DNA from: Qipengyuania gaetbuli
GTDB lineage: Bacteria; Pseudomonadota; Alphaproteobacteria; Sphingomonadales; Sphingomonadaceae
Direction: 5' to 3'
NCBI RefSeq assembly: GCF_020524765.1
Contig: NZ_JAIVLR010000002.1
Span: forward strand, 62,001 to 126,000
DNA length: 64,000 nucleotides
The position numbers and the translations under genes are program-made. The notes below the pieces were generated by a model, which searched no databases, was not told the origin of the DNA, and was given only the letters and a program-made list of their open reading frames with translations. This document shows, piece by piece, positions 24,315-33,381 of this stretch (the stretch's first letter is position 1; every line of letters starts with the position of its first letter).

Positions 24315-27113
24315 TCAGGCGGCCGCGAGCAATTCCTCGGCCAGCTTGCGGCGCACCAGCGGCTCCACATTCGAGCGCAGGGCGCGTTCCAGCGCAGCCG
24401 CTTTTTCGCCGAGGCTCTCTTCGCCGAACATCCCCGCAGTGCCGGCAAGCTTGTGCACCGTGCGCGCCAGTTCCTCGACCCGGACGCCTTCGAGAACATC
24501 CTCCTCGACCGCGGCAACGACTGCCTCGATCGCTTCGCTGCGGCGCGCGAGCCAGCGCTCCTGCATTTCGGGTGAGTGCCCGGTCGTGGCCTCGGTGTTG
24601 TCGGGCTGGCCGGTGATGGCCAAAGCGTCAGGTACGATGCTTACCGGCAGCCAGCGCGCAAGCGATGCGGCCAGTTCCTCGAAGACGAGCGGTTTTGCAA
24701 GGTGGGCCTGCATACCCGCTTCCAGCGCTGCGGCGATGTCCTCGGGAAAAGCGTTTGCGGTGAGCGCGATGATCGGCAGGTCGCTCGGGGTGATCCCGCT
24801 CCTGCGGATTTCGCGCGTGGCGGTGTAGCCGTCGCAGCCCGGCATCTGGATATCCATCAGCACGATGTCGAAGGGATCGCCCCTGTCCGCTGCATCGAGC
24901 ACGGCCGCGATGGCCTCTGCCCCGTCATGTGCAATGCGCACTCGCTGTCCCAGGTCTTCGAGCATGGCCGTCACGAGCATCCGGTTGATGTCGTGATCTT
25001 CCGCCAGCAGGATGCGGCCGTTTGCCTTCGGGGCAGCCATGTGGCCGGCCCGCCTTTCCTGCTTACCCGGCGCGGGCACTGCGCCCTTGGCCTGTTCAAG
25101 CGGCACCCGCAGCGAAAAGCGCGAGCCGACACCCGGCATCGAATCCACTCCCAGCGATCCGCCGAGAATTTCGGCGAGTTGCCGCGAAATGGCGAGGCCA
25201 AGGCCGGTCCCGCCGAACCTGCGGGTCGTGCTGGCCTCCTCCTGGACGAAAGGATCGAAGATATTGTCGATCCGGTTGGGGGCGATCCCTATCCCGCTGT
25301 CCTCGACATCGATCACGAGGTTCGAACCTTCGACGCGGACCGAGATATCCACCCGCCCTTTTTCGGTGAATTTCACCGCATTGCCGACGAGGTTGAGCAA
25401 GATCTGCCGCAACCGCAGCGCGTCTCCGCGCAGGAGGTGCGGGATTTCCGGGGGACAGGACAAGGTCAGCGCGATGCCTTTTTCGTCTGCGACCGACATA
25501 TGCAGCCTGACGCAATCGTCGATCAGGACCGGCAGGTCGAAATCCTCGTAATTGATGACCAGCTGTCCGGATTCGATCTTCGAGATATCCAGGATATCGT
25601 TCAGCAGCATCATCATGGAGCGGCCGGAACGCGAAATGAGATCCGCATAGCGGGCCGCTTCCGGATCGAGCTCCATGCGGGTCAGGAGATCCGCGAAACC
25701 CAGCACCCCGTTCATCGGAGTGCGGATTTCGTGGCTCATATTGGCAAGGAACTGCGCTTTTGCCCGTGCAGCGTTTTCCGCATGGCGGGTCGCCCGATTG
25801 AGTTTCCTCTCCAGCGCGACACGCTTGGTCACGTCGCGGGCAGACACGATGATGCCTTCGCGTTCCCCCGTCGCGCCGTCCAGTGCGAGAGCGCAGTCCG
25901 CTTCGATGTAAACCGCCTCTCCTGCCGCATCGTCGAGGAAGCGGCGGTAGGTAAATCGCTCGCTCTTGCTGCGACCCGACAGCAGCCTTTCCTGCGCTGC
26001 AGCGATGGCCTTGCGCGCTTCGGGATGGACCCGGTCCGACGTGCGGCGTCCGACGAATTCGCGCGGCTCCGCGCCGAGCACGTGGCGGGTCGAGGGAGAG
26101 GCGTAGGTGCATACGCCCTCCAAGTCGTATCGCAGGATCGCGTCGGTGATGTTGTCCGCCAGCAGTGCCATCTGCTTTTTGCCCTCGCGCACCTCGCGCA
26201 GCAGCCGTTCGCGGGTCGAAAGGATGGCGGCGACCGGGAATCCAACGAGCACCGAGGAGGCGAGAAATGCCTCGAACACCAGCAACTGGGCGTGCAGCGG
26301 CATGGGCAGGAGGTTGATCGGGCCCGTGCCTGCCTGCGTGCAGATCAACGCGATGGTGGCCACTTTCAGAACCGAGAATGCCGTGCCGAGGACCCCAAGG
26401 CGGAAAGCATGGCAGACGATGACCGGCGGTACGAGGAACAGCAGCGGGTAGGCGGTCTGGAGGAAGACCACCAGCGTCACGCCGGTGCCGACCGTGGTCA
26501 GGACAGACCATTCCAGGACTTCGCGGGCAGTGGGCCAGCGCGGCCTTTGCAGCGCGTCCCAGAAAACGAGCACGGATGGCGCGACGATGATCATAGACAG
26601 CGCATCGGATGCGGCCCACTGGAGCAGGCCCGCCAGCGATGCCTCTCCACCTGACAGGACCAGCGAGGCGATTGTCGCCGAAGCCAGTGGCGCGACCAGG
26701 CATGCGCCGAAGACGAAGCGCATCAGTTCGCCTGCGTCACCCATGCAGGGGCGGGGGCCGGCCAGTTTGCGGACGACCTCCACCGCAATCCGGATTTCGA
26801 CGATATTGGCGAGGGACAGCGTCAGCGCGGTAAAGGTATCGTCACCGACGAGCCGGTTCGCCACGAAATTGCCCGCAAACAATGCGAGGAGGAATAATCG
26901 CTCGCTCGATAGCCGGGCCCGAAGCAGGATTGCGACGGCTATTGCATTCGGTAGCCAGACGACCGCGATCCGGCCGGACCCGCGCGTCAGGTCGATGCTG
27001 GCGTAGGCGAGCAGGGCGAAACCCGCGAAGCCAAGCAGGGCGGCGAAGACCATGCGCAAGTCGAGGCGCCTGCTCCAACCCGGCAGCGAGGGGCGCAATG
27101 GTTGCGTTGCCAT
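24315..27113 (-). CDS. MASE1-type membrane hybrid sensor histidine kinase
   Basis: 932 residues. The first 300 residues form about eight membrane segments of MASE1 type. A PAS domain follows (about 320-440), then HisKA with the phosphorylated His461 in NMSHEIRTPMNG, the HATPase (NLVGNAVKF, DSGIGI, GGTGLGLAI), a receiver with Asp754 in VLMDIQMPG, and a C-terminal HPt domain with His887 in TVHKLAGTAG. A complete internal phosphorelay is therefore encoded and the partner response regulator is elsewhere. The ATG at 27113 has AGGAGA six bases upstream. It is divergent from the TonB-like gene, with 73 bases between the starts. Confidence 0.92.
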   Translation of the reverse strand: MATQPLRPSLPGWSRRLDLRMVFAALLGFAGFALLAYASIDLTRGSGRIAVVWLPNAIAVAILLRARLSSERLFLLALFAGNFVANRLVGDDTFTALTLSLANIVEIRIAVEVVRKLAGPRPCMGDAGELMRFVFGACLVAPLASATIASLVLSGGEASLAGLLQWAASDALSMIIVAPSVLVFWDALQRPRWPTAREVLEWSVLTTVGTGVTLVVFLQTAYPLLFLVPPVIVCHAFRLGVLGTAFSVLKVATIALICTQAGTGPINLLPMPLHAQLLVFEAFLASSVLVGFPVAAILSTRERLLREVREGKKQMALLADNITDAILRYDLEGVCTYASPSTRHVLGAEPREFVGRRTSDRVHPEARKAIAAAQERLLSGRSKSERFTYRRFLDDAAGEAVYIEADCALALDGATGEREGIIVSARDVTKRVALERKLNRATRHAENAARAKAQFLANMSHEIRTPMNGVLGFADLLTRMELDPEAARYADLISRSGRSMMMLLNDILDISKIESGQLVINYEDFDLPVLIDDCVRLHMSVADEKGIALTLSCPPEIPHLLRGDALRLRQILLNLVGNAVKFTEKGRVDISVRVEGSNLVIDVEDSGIGIAPNRIDNIFDPFVQEEASTTRRFGGTGLGLAISRQLAEILGGSLGVDSMPGVGSRFSLRVPLEQAKGAVPAPGKQERRAGHMAAPKANGRILLAEDHDINRMLVTAMLEDLGQRVRIAHDGAEAIAAVLDAADRGDPFDIVLMDIQMPGCDGYTATREIRRSGITPSDLPIIALTANAFPEDIAAALEAGMQAHLAKPLVFEELAASLARWLPVSIVPDALAITGQPDNTEATTGHSPEMQERWLARRSEAIEAVVAAVEEDVLEGVRVEELARTVHKLAGTAGMFGEESLGEKAAALERALRSNVEPLVRRKLAEELLAAA

Positions 27114-27152
27114 GGACGATCTCCTAGCCATGACCCGAGCGGCGGGCGGGTC

Positions 27153-27178
27153 GGAACAGGTGCGCCCCCTTTCCCGTT
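27153..27178 (+). promoter_or_regulatory. Possible EcfG-type promoter GGAAC-N17-CGTT before the TonB-like gene
   Basis: GGAAC (27153-27157) and CGTT (27175-27178) are separated by 17 bases, the consensus of the alphaproteobacterial general stress sigma factor. The -10 element ends only eight bases before the ATG at 27187, which would give a nearly leaderless mRNA, so this may be a chance match. Confidence 0.35.
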
Positions 27179-27186
27179 GGGGTGCA

Positions 27187-27912
27187 ATGACCGAAAGCGA
27201 AACCCGGTTCAGCACGGCTAGGAGGCGGCCCAACGCTTGGGTTATCCTCCTCATACTGTTGATTCATTTGGGAATCTTCTACGCATTAATACGTGCCCTG
27301 GCCCCGGGCGTCGTCGCCACGGTGGAGCGCGAGGTCGTCTCTGCGTTCTCGGTCACGGTCACTACGCCGGAACAGGAGACACCCGAGGTCGAGCCCGAGC
27401 CCGACGAGGGCGCGCAGGGCGATCCGGGGCGCGAAGCGGTGCCGCAGCCGGTGACAGCCCCTACGCCGCGCCGGCAGGTGCGCGAGGACCGGCCGGTGCC
27501 GCGCGCCTCCTCGACCGGAACAGCGACCGATTCAGGGGCAACCCAATCGGGCGATGGCACGGGTGCTGCCGGAAGCGGTCTTGGCACGGGTGCGGGACGC
27601 GGCGGCGGCGGGCAGGGCGGCGTCGCTGCGACGAAGCCGGTGCTCATCCGGGCGATTACGGACGCCAGTGCCTTTCCCGTCCCGCCGGGCGGACGTGAAG
27701 CGCGGATCGGGAAGTCCGTGATCGTGAAGCTGACCGTTTCGGCCGAAGGCCGCGCGGTGACCTGCTCGATCTACCGCGCCAGTCCGTTCCCCGAAACGGA
27801 TGCGACAGTGTGTCGCCTGGCGCTGGACCAGCTGCGGTTCGAACCCGCGCGCAATGCAGAAGGCCAGCCGGTATCGGCGCCCTTCTATTACCAGCAGCGG
27901 TTCTTCAACTAG
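27187..27912 (+). CDS. TonB-like energy transducer protein
   Basis: 241 residues: a short cytoplasmic N-terminus, one membrane helix (about residues 17-40), a proline/glutamate-rich then glycine-rich periplasmic linker (about 55-150) and a C-terminal TonB-type domain with GKSVIVKLTVSAEGRAVTC, VCRLALDQLRFEPARNAEGQPV and the terminal YYQQRFFN. It should couple the proton motive force to outer-membrane receptors, perhaps the one at 21.7 kb. No exbB/exbD genes are adjacent. Confidence 0.78.
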   Translation: MTESETRFSTARRRPNAWVILLILLIHLGIFYALIRALAPGVVATVEREVVSAFSVTVTTPEQETPEVEPEPDEGAQGDPGREAVPQPVTAPTPRRQVREDRPVPRASSTGTATDSGATQSGDGTGAAGSGLGTGAGRGGGGQGGVAATKPVLIRAITDASAFPVPPGGREARIGKSVIVKLTVSAEGRAVTCSIYRASPFPETDATVCRLALDQLRFEPARNAEGQPVSAPFYYQQRFFN

Positions 27913-27922
27913 GGGTCGGGTG

Positions 27923-28231
27923 TCAGGCCTTTGGCGGGGCGAGCAGCTTCTCGCCCTTGCTCTTGATGGCGCCCTTGATCATCGGTTCGACGAAGGACAG
28001 CGCGAGCGGGATATCCACTTCGAACACGACCTGGGAATCTTCCACCAGCACGCGTGACTTGAGCGTCTGGCCCATGGTGGTGACATCGACGTTCATCGTG
28101 TCCTCGCTGGCCCAGGACACGGCCACGTCGGCCATACCGCCGGGCACGACCTCGGCGATCTCGTGACTGTGGTCGGACAGGCGGCGGCGGACCTCTTCCT
28201 TGGGAAGTTCGTGGGCGATCGGGACGCGCAT
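27923..28231 (-). CDS. Polyhydroxyalkanoic acid system family protein
   Basis: 102 residues resembling the PHA_gran_rgn family (pfam09650): MRVPIAHELPKEEVRRRL at the start, then VSWASEDTMNVDVTTMGQTLKSRVLVEDSQVVFEVDIPLALSFVEPMIKGAI. The function is unknown; the family is linked to PHA granule genes in other bacteria. Its ATG shares a base with the stop of the xpaC-like gene (TGATG), so it is the third gene of a telA-xpaC operon rather than part of the phaC region 25 kb away. Confidence 0.8.
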   Translation of the reverse strand: MRVPIAHELPKEEVRRRLSDHSHEIAEVVPGGMADVAVSWASEDTMNVDVTTMGQTLKSRVLVEDSQVVFEVDIPLALSFVEPMIKGAIKSKGEKLLAPPKA

Positions 28232-28989
28232 CAGCTCTTGTGCTCCAGTTGCGGGCTGGTCTCGGCACCGCTGCCGAACTTGTAATCGAGGTACCGGTGC
28301 TTGATCGCCAAATCGTCGAGCGATCCTTCGGCCAACTGGCGCGTGATCGAATCGATTTCGCCGCTGATCTTGGAAAGGCTGTCGGTCAGCTGCTCGTCAG
28401 GCGTCACGCCGGCGCGCTTTTCGGTGCGCAGATGCGCGGGGATCTTGCGATAACTGTCGACCATCTCGGGCAATTGCTCGCCCACCAGGCTGCGGATTTC
28501 GCGCGCCTTGGGGTGGTTCTGGTCGAGCCCGTCGAGCTGGTAGCCGAGCCCGTCGAGCTGCACGCCGATCTGGTCGACGAGGTTGACCGCCGGCGGGGGC
28601 AGGGCTGGGCGCTGGTGTTCGAGCCACAACTCGGTACGCGCGACCATCTGCTGGACATTGCCCTTGTTGATCTCGGCGCGCTTGGGGACTTTCATCTTGG
28701 GATAATTGCCGAAGATGCCGACCGCGACGACGCTGGCAACGATCAGGGCCATGATGCCGGCAAAACCGATGCCGTCGACGATCAGGCCCAGCACGCCCAT
28801 GCCGACCCACAGGGCGAACAGGGCGATGACCACGTTGCGCACCTTGCTCATCAGGTGCTTGCGCTTTGCCCTGGCCGAGCCTTCGCCAATCGAGACCGAG
28901 CGGCGATGACGCCCGCCGGAACGGTTGTCATCGCGCAGGCGCCGGCCTTCTTCGATCAGGCGCTGGCTTTCGCGGGTAAGGTCGCCCAA
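28231..28989 (-). CDS. XpaC-like membrane protein
   Basis: 252 residues starting at TTG 28989, which has AGGAG seven bases upstream. After a basic N-terminus come two adjacent membrane segments (about 48-95), and then a helical, charged C-terminal region. This arrangement, together with the telA neighbour, matches the XpaC / 5-bromo-4-chloroindolyl phosphate hydrolysis family that is paired with TelA in Bacillus. The function is not established. It lies ten bases downstream of telA. Confidence 0.65.
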   Translation of the reverse strand: MGDLTRESQRLIEEGRRLRDDNRSGGRHRRSVSIGEGSARAKRKHLMSKVRNVVIALFALWVGMGVLGLIVDGIGFAGIMALIVASVVAVGIFGNYPKMKVPKRAEINKGNVQQMVARTELWLEHQRPALPPPAVNLVDQIGVQLDGLGYQLDGLDQNHPKAREIRSLVGEQLPEMVDSYRKIPAHLRTEKRAGVTPDEQLTDSLSKISGEIDSITRQLAEGSLDDLAIKHRYLDYKFGSGAETSPQLEHKS

Positions 28990-28999
28990 GGTTCGCTCC

Positions 29000-30250
29000 T
29001 CAGCCCTCGATGCTCAGCAGACCGCTTTCGGCGACCTGCTTCTGCGCCTGGGCCTGCCCTTCGGCGCGGGCGATGTAGCCCTTCGACTTCTCGACCTCGC
29101 TCGTAAGCAGGGTCACGGTCTGCTTCATGCTGTCGAGTGCGCGCAGCTTGAAGGCGTCGACCTCGTCCATCGTGTCGTAGATGTTCTGGAATGCGCGCTG
29201 GAGCGTTTCCAGCGGGATCGTACTGGCGGCGGCCTGTTCGTGGATCTTGCCGGTCTGGTCGCGCAGCATGGTGCTGGTGGAATCGATGATCCCGGCGGTC
29301 GTTTCGTTGAGCGCCGTGATCTGGCCCAGCACGAGGCGCTGGTTGGTCATCGCTTCGGCAACCGTCACTGCCGTGCGCAGGGCGCCGACGGTGGTGGTGC
29401 TGGCGCGATCGACGCCCTTCACCAGCTCGACATTGTTCTTTTTGACCAGGTCGAGAGCAAGATAGCCCTGCACGCTCACTGCCATCTGCGTGAGCAGGTC
29501 CTGCGTGCGCTGGCGGACATAGAACAGCGCGGTCTCGCGCACGGCCTTGGCCTTTGCCGGATCGGTCGCGTCGAGTTCGGCGGCCTTTTCTTCCAGCTTC
29601 TGGTCCAGCGTGTTGGAGATGTGGATCATCTGTTCCAGATTGCCCATCGCTTCCCACAGCTTCTGCCGTTCGACGTCGATCGCGGCATTGTCCATGATCA
29701 GCTCGTCCTTGCCGCTGGCAAGGTTCAGGAGGATCGACTGGATGTGCGTTTGCGCGCTCTGGTAGCTGCGGAAATAGTTCGTCAGCTTGTTGCCGAAGGG
29801 AATGATGCCGAGGAACTTGCGGGTGCCCGACAGCTTGCCGCGCTTGCCCGGATCGAGATCCTCCACCACGCGGCGCAGTTCGGCGAGGTTGGCACCGACG
29901 CCTTCGTCCTTGTCCATCGCGCGCACAGGGCGGTCGAGGAAGCGGTTGGACATGCCGGCGGCCGCCATGATTTCCTTGCGGCCCATGTTGGTCAGCTGGT
30001 CGACCTTCTTGCCGAATTCGGGCGAATTGGCGTCCTGCGCGATGAGGTCGGCGACGAAGCCGTCGACCTTGGTTTCCAGCTTGCTCTTCACCTCGTCCGA
30101 CACGGGAACGAGCCCGGCGGCCTTCTCGGGCGCGACGGCGGGCACCGGATCGGGCGGCGTCAGGTCGAATTCGGGCGGAGCCATGGTCGCCGTGGCGGCG
30201 GGCTTGGCTGCGGACGGAGCGGCGGCTGCCTGAGGTTTTTCGTCACTCAT
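29000..30250 (-). CDS. TelA family toxic anion resistance protein
   Basis: 416 residues. Beyond an alanine/proline-rich N-terminus the sequence is long and alpha-helical, with family segments such as RFLDRPVRAMD, FGNKLTNYFRSYQSAQTHIQSIL, LVKGVDRASTTTVGALRTAVTVAEAL (here AM) and QAAASTIPLETLQRAFQNIYDTMDEVDAFK. TelA/KlaA proteins are associated with tellurite resistance and cell-envelope stress, though the mechanism is unknown. The first gene of a three-gene operon; GGGAGG lies upstream of the ATG. Confidence 0.88.
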   Translation of the reverse strand: MSDEKPQAAAAPSAAKPAATATMAPPEFDLTPPDPVPAVAPEKAAGLVPVSDEVKSKLETKVDGFVADLIAQDANSPEFGKKVDQLTNMGRKEIMAAAGMSNRFLDRPVRAMDKDEGVGANLAELRRVVEDLDPGKRGKLSGTRKFLGIIPFGNKLTNYFRSYQSAQTHIQSILLNLASGKDELIMDNAAIDVERQKLWEAMGNLEQMIHISNTLDQKLEEKAAELDATDPAKAKAVRETALFYVRQRTQDLLTQMAVSVQGYLALDLVKKNNVELVKGVDRASTTTVGALRTAVTVAEAMTNQRLVLGQITALNETTAGIIDSTSTMLRDQTGKIHEQAAASTIPLETLQRAFQNIYDTMDEVDAFKLRALDSMKQTVTLLTSEVEKSKGYIARAEGQAQAQKQVAESGLLSIEG

Positions 30251-30361
30251 GGAACTACAAGAGGCCTCCCAGAAGATTTCCTTCTGTATTAGGTCTCTAT
30301 AACACGAGTTTCAAGGTGCCATCGCAGGACAGCACGTTGAATTGCGACGGATCGCCTTGAA

Positions 30362-32095
30362 TCAGGCCGCCAGGTCGAGCGGCTGGATTTCGCCGGCGAG
30401 GTAAAGCCGCTTGGCTTTCGCACGGCTGAGCTTGCCCGAGCTGGTGCGCGGCAGGGTGCGCGGCGGAACCAGTTCGACGACGCAGCTCATGCCCGTGACC
30501 CCGCGGACCTTGTCGGCGATCTGGTCGCGCAGGCGCAGCTGCTCTTCCGGATCGGACACGCGGCAATGGACCAGCACGGCAGGCGCTTCCTCGCCGTTCT
30601 CGGTCTCGATCGAGAAGGCGGCGATATCGCCGTGGTTGAAGCCGGGCAGCTGTTCGACCGCCCATTCGATATCCTGCGGCCAGAGGTTCTTGCCGTTGAT
30701 GATGATCATGTCCTTCGCGCGGCCGACGATGAACAGGTAGCCATCGGCAAGATAGCCCATGTCGCCCGTGTCGAGCCAGCCGTCGACGAGGCATTCATTG
30801 GTCGCTTCCTCGTTGCGGAAGTAGGAATGCATGACGCTGGTTCCGCGGCACCAGACCTTGCCGATCTGGTGGTCGCCCTTGGCCTTGCCGCTTTCGTCGC
30901 GGATTTCGACTTCCATGCCGGGCAGGGCCTTGCCGCAATTGACGATGGCCCGATAGCGCGCCGGATTGTCGAGATTGCGCGGACGGCCCGACAGGCGTTC
31001 CTCCTCCACCAGTTCGACGCGGATACCTTCGCCGGGCGGCATGACGGTGACCGCCAGTGTCGCTTCGGCAAGGCCGTAGCTGGGGGTGAAGGCGCTGGCC
31101 TTGAAGCCTGCCTGCGCAAAGGCATTGACGAAGCTCTGCATAACGTCGGGGCGGATCATGTCCGCGCCATTGCCTGCCGTGCGCCAGCGCGACAGGTCGA
31201 AGCGTTCGTCGACATGGCTCTGGCTGGAGATGCGGCGTGCGCAGATGTCGTAGCCGAAGGTCGGCGAATAGCTGAGCGTATTGCCCTTGTTGCGGCTGAT
31301 AAGGTCGAGCCACGCCAGGGGGCGGCGGGCGAAGTGTTCGGTCTTGAGATAGTCGACCGATGCCTGGTTCGCGATCGGGGAGAGCAGGCAGCCGACGAGA
31401 CCCATGTCATGGTACCACGGCAGCCAGCTGACCACGCGGTCGTTGACGCCCAGGTCCACGCCGGTCGAATGGCCGAAGAGGTTGTGCAGCAGCGCGCGGT
31501 GGGTGACCGCAACCCCGGTGGGGAAGCGGGTCGAACCGGACGAATACTGCAGATAGCAGATATCGTCGGGCCGGGCTTCGGGCAATTCGCATTCCGGGTC
31601 GGGGCGCTGGCTGAAATCCTGCCAGCTCTGGCCTTCGCAGCCCTGCCGTTCGGCAGCGGCCTGCGCCATCTCCTCGATCTCGCCGGGATAGATCAGCATC
31701 TTGGGATCGCTGCTCTGCAGCTGGACTGACAGCTGGTCGATATAGCCTTCCTTGCCGCCGAAGCCGGTGGGCAGGGGCAGCGGGACCGGCCAGGCGCCGA
31801 CATAGGTGCAGGCGCAGAACAGCGCGGCGAATTCGGGGCAGGTTTCGGCGATCAGCGCGACGCGGTCTTCCTTGCCGATTCCGGCAGCAACCAGCTGGCG
31901 CGCGAACTTCAGGGCGTCCTCACGCATCTCGCTGAACGGATAGGGGCGCACGAGGTCGCCACGCATATCGTGAAAATTGAGTCCTTTTTCGCTGCGCGCA
32001 GCGTAATCGACCGCCTCGTTGAAGGTGTCGAAGTCGGCCCTGCGCCTCGGCAGGTCGCAGTCATTGGGCGTCGGCGTCAATGCGGCGTCGGTCAT
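30362..32095 (-). CDS. Fatty acyl-AMP ligase
   Basis: 577 residues of the ANL superfamily. The phosphate-binding YLQYSSGSTRFPTGVAVTH (about 190-208), PSYGLAEATLAV, and DTGDMGYLADGYLFIVGRAKDMIIINGKN are the core A3, A5 and A7/A8 motifs. The WLPWYHDMGLVGCLLSP segment and GKLSRAKAKRLY at the end are typical of FadD32/FAAL-type ligases, which activate fatty acids as acyl-adenylates for transfer to a carrier protein. No acyl carrier or polyketide synthase gene is nearby, so the acceptor is unknown. Confidence 0.88.
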   Translation of the reverse strand: MTDAALTPTPNDCDLPRRRADFDTFNEAVDYAARSEKGLNFHDMRGDLVRPYPFSEMREDALKFARQLVAAGIGKEDRVALIAETCPEFAALFCACTYVGAWPVPLPLPTGFGGKEGYIDQLSVQLQSSDPKMLIYPGEIEEMAQAAAERQGCEGQSWQDFSQRPDPECELPEARPDDICYLQYSSGSTRFPTGVAVTHRALLHNLFGHSTGVDLGVNDRVVSWLPWYHDMGLVGCLLSPIANQASVDYLKTEHFARRPLAWLDLISRNKGNTLSYSPTFGYDICARRISSQSHVDERFDLSRWRTAGNGADMIRPDVMQSFVNAFAQAGFKASAFTPSYGLAEATLAVTVMPPGEGIRVELVEEERLSGRPRNLDNPARYRAIVNCGKALPGMEVEIRDESGKAKGDHQIGKVWCRGTSVMHSYFRNEEATNECLVDGWLDTGDMGYLADGYLFIVGRAKDMIIINGKNLWPQDIEWAVEQLPGFNHGDIAAFSIETENGEEAPAVLVHCRVSDPEEQLRLRDQIADKVRGVTGMSCVVELVPPRTLPRTSSGKLSRAKAKRLYLAGEIQPLDLAA

Positions 32096-32223
32096 TTTTG
32101 TTACGATTCCCGTGAAAAGTCAGAACCTTGCGGCCATCCCCATTGTCCCGTACGCCGTGCAACCCGAGCCGGCGCGTTATCGAGCTTTCCCATTCGATAA
32201 GGAGTGTGGCACGAATATGGCCG

Positions 32224-32799
32224 ATGGTTGAACGTAACGCAACATCGCGGCGAAGCCGTCGCACGCCCAAACCGCTCGACCGCACGCGCCTGAACGATCT
32301 CGCGCTGGCCTATGTCGCGCGGTTCGCCACCAGCGCGGGCAAGCTGCGCACCTATCTCAATCGCAAGCTGCGCGAACGCGGCTGGGACGGCGAGGAGGGC
32401 CCCGATGTCGATGGCCTGGTCGGGAAATTCGTCGATCGCGGCTATGTCGACGATCGCGGCTTCGGGCGGATGAAAGCCAGCGGCCTGCTGGCCCGCGGCT
32501 ATGGTGCGCGGCGGGTGGACGAGACACTGCGGTCGGCGGGGCTGGACGAGGGGCTGCGCGACGAGCTCGCCCCGGCCGAACGCGAGGCGCGGCAGGCGGC
32601 CGTATCGCTTGCCCGGCGGCGCCGATTCGGACCTTTCGGCACCGGGCAGGAAGACGAACCGGTGGAAGAGCGCCACAAGCGGCGCGAAAAGCAGCTTGCG
32701 GCGATGGTCCGTGCAGGCCACACCTTCGCCCATGCGCAGGCGGTACTGTCCGCCCGCGACGAAAGCGCTCTCGACGAATGGCTCGAAGAGGGCGATTAA
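32224..32799 (+). CDS. recX: RecX family regulatory protein
   Basis: 191 residues: LNDLALAYVARFATSAGKLRTYLNRKLRERGW, VDRGYVDDRGFGRMKASGLLARGYGARRV and the C-terminal MVRAGHTFAHAQAVL match the three-helix repeats of RecX, an inhibitor of RecA filaments. recA is not adjacent. The ATG at 32224 follows a weak ribosome site; an ATG-less extension upstream is not family-like. Confidence 0.8.
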   Translation: MVERNATSRRSRRTPKPLDRTRLNDLALAYVARFATSAGKLRTYLNRKLRERGWDGEEGPDVDGLVGKFVDRGYVDDRGFGRMKASGLLARGYGARRVDETLRSAGLDEGLRDELAPAEREARQAAVSLARRRRFGPFGTGQEDEPVEERHKRREKQLAAMVRAGHTFAHAQAVLSARDESALDEWLEEGD

Positions 32800-32825
32800 C
32801 CGGGCCCAACTACAGGAAATACGGC

Positions 32826-33323
32826 ATGAAATTCCGCTCCGCGCTGATCTGTGCACTCCCGCTGGCCTTGATGGCCTGCGCCCAGCAGGGCACGGCGAAC
32901 GAGCCGGCACCTTCCGCCTCGCAGCAGGCGCAGGACGAGGTGCATCCGATCTCCGGCCTCAAGATCATCCCGGTCACCGTCACCGCGGGCAAGGTGAAGC
33001 ACGTCTTCCGCGCCGAACTGGCCGATTCGCGAGAGGCGCAGGGCAAGGGACTGATGTTCCGCACCGAACTGCCCGACGATGCTGCGATGATCTTTCCCAG
33101 CGTGCCGCAGACCGCGCGCAGCTTCTGGATGAAGAACACGCCGCTGCCGCTCGACATCATTTTCATCGGCACGGACGGGCGTATCCTCAACATCGCCGCC
33201 ATGACCGAACCCTACTCGCTCGAATCGGTCTATTCGGACGGGCTCACCAGCGGCGTGCTCGAAATCCGCGGCGGCCTGGCGGCCGAACTCGGCATCGGGC
33301 CGGGCGATCTCGTCGAATGGTAG
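32826..33323 (+). CDS. DUF192 domain lipoprotein
   Basis: 165 residues with a lipoprotein signal (LALMAC, lipidated Cys near residue 18). The DUF192 core is visible as AELADSREAQGKGLMFRTELPDDAAMIF, FWMKNTPLPLDIIFIGTDGRI and the terminal ELGIGPGDLVEW. The family function is unknown. It begins 26 bases after recX. Confidence 0.85.
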   Translation: MKFRSALICALPLALMACAQQGTANEPAPSASQQAQDEVHPISGLKIIPVTVTAGKVKHVFRAELADSREAQGKGLMFRTELPDDAAMIFPSVPQTARSFWMKNTPLPLDIIFIGTDGRILNIAAMTEPYSLESVYSDGLTSGVLEIRGGLAAELGIGPGDLVEW

Positions 33324-33381
33324 GCGATTTCCCGCATGCGCGCGCTTGGCGCACGCGCGGGAATCGGCTAGGCGCGCGGCC

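Noticed and set aside
21623-24517. 964-residue open frame antisense to the TonB receptor
   Set aside because: Long antisense frames are common opposite high-GC genes with strong codon bias. The translation has no family features and is low complexity in Val/Arg/Asp.
30270-30286. CAGAAG-ATTTC-CTTCTG inverted repeat upstream of telA
   Set aside because: Six-base arms are short enough to occur by chance and no regulator context supports it.
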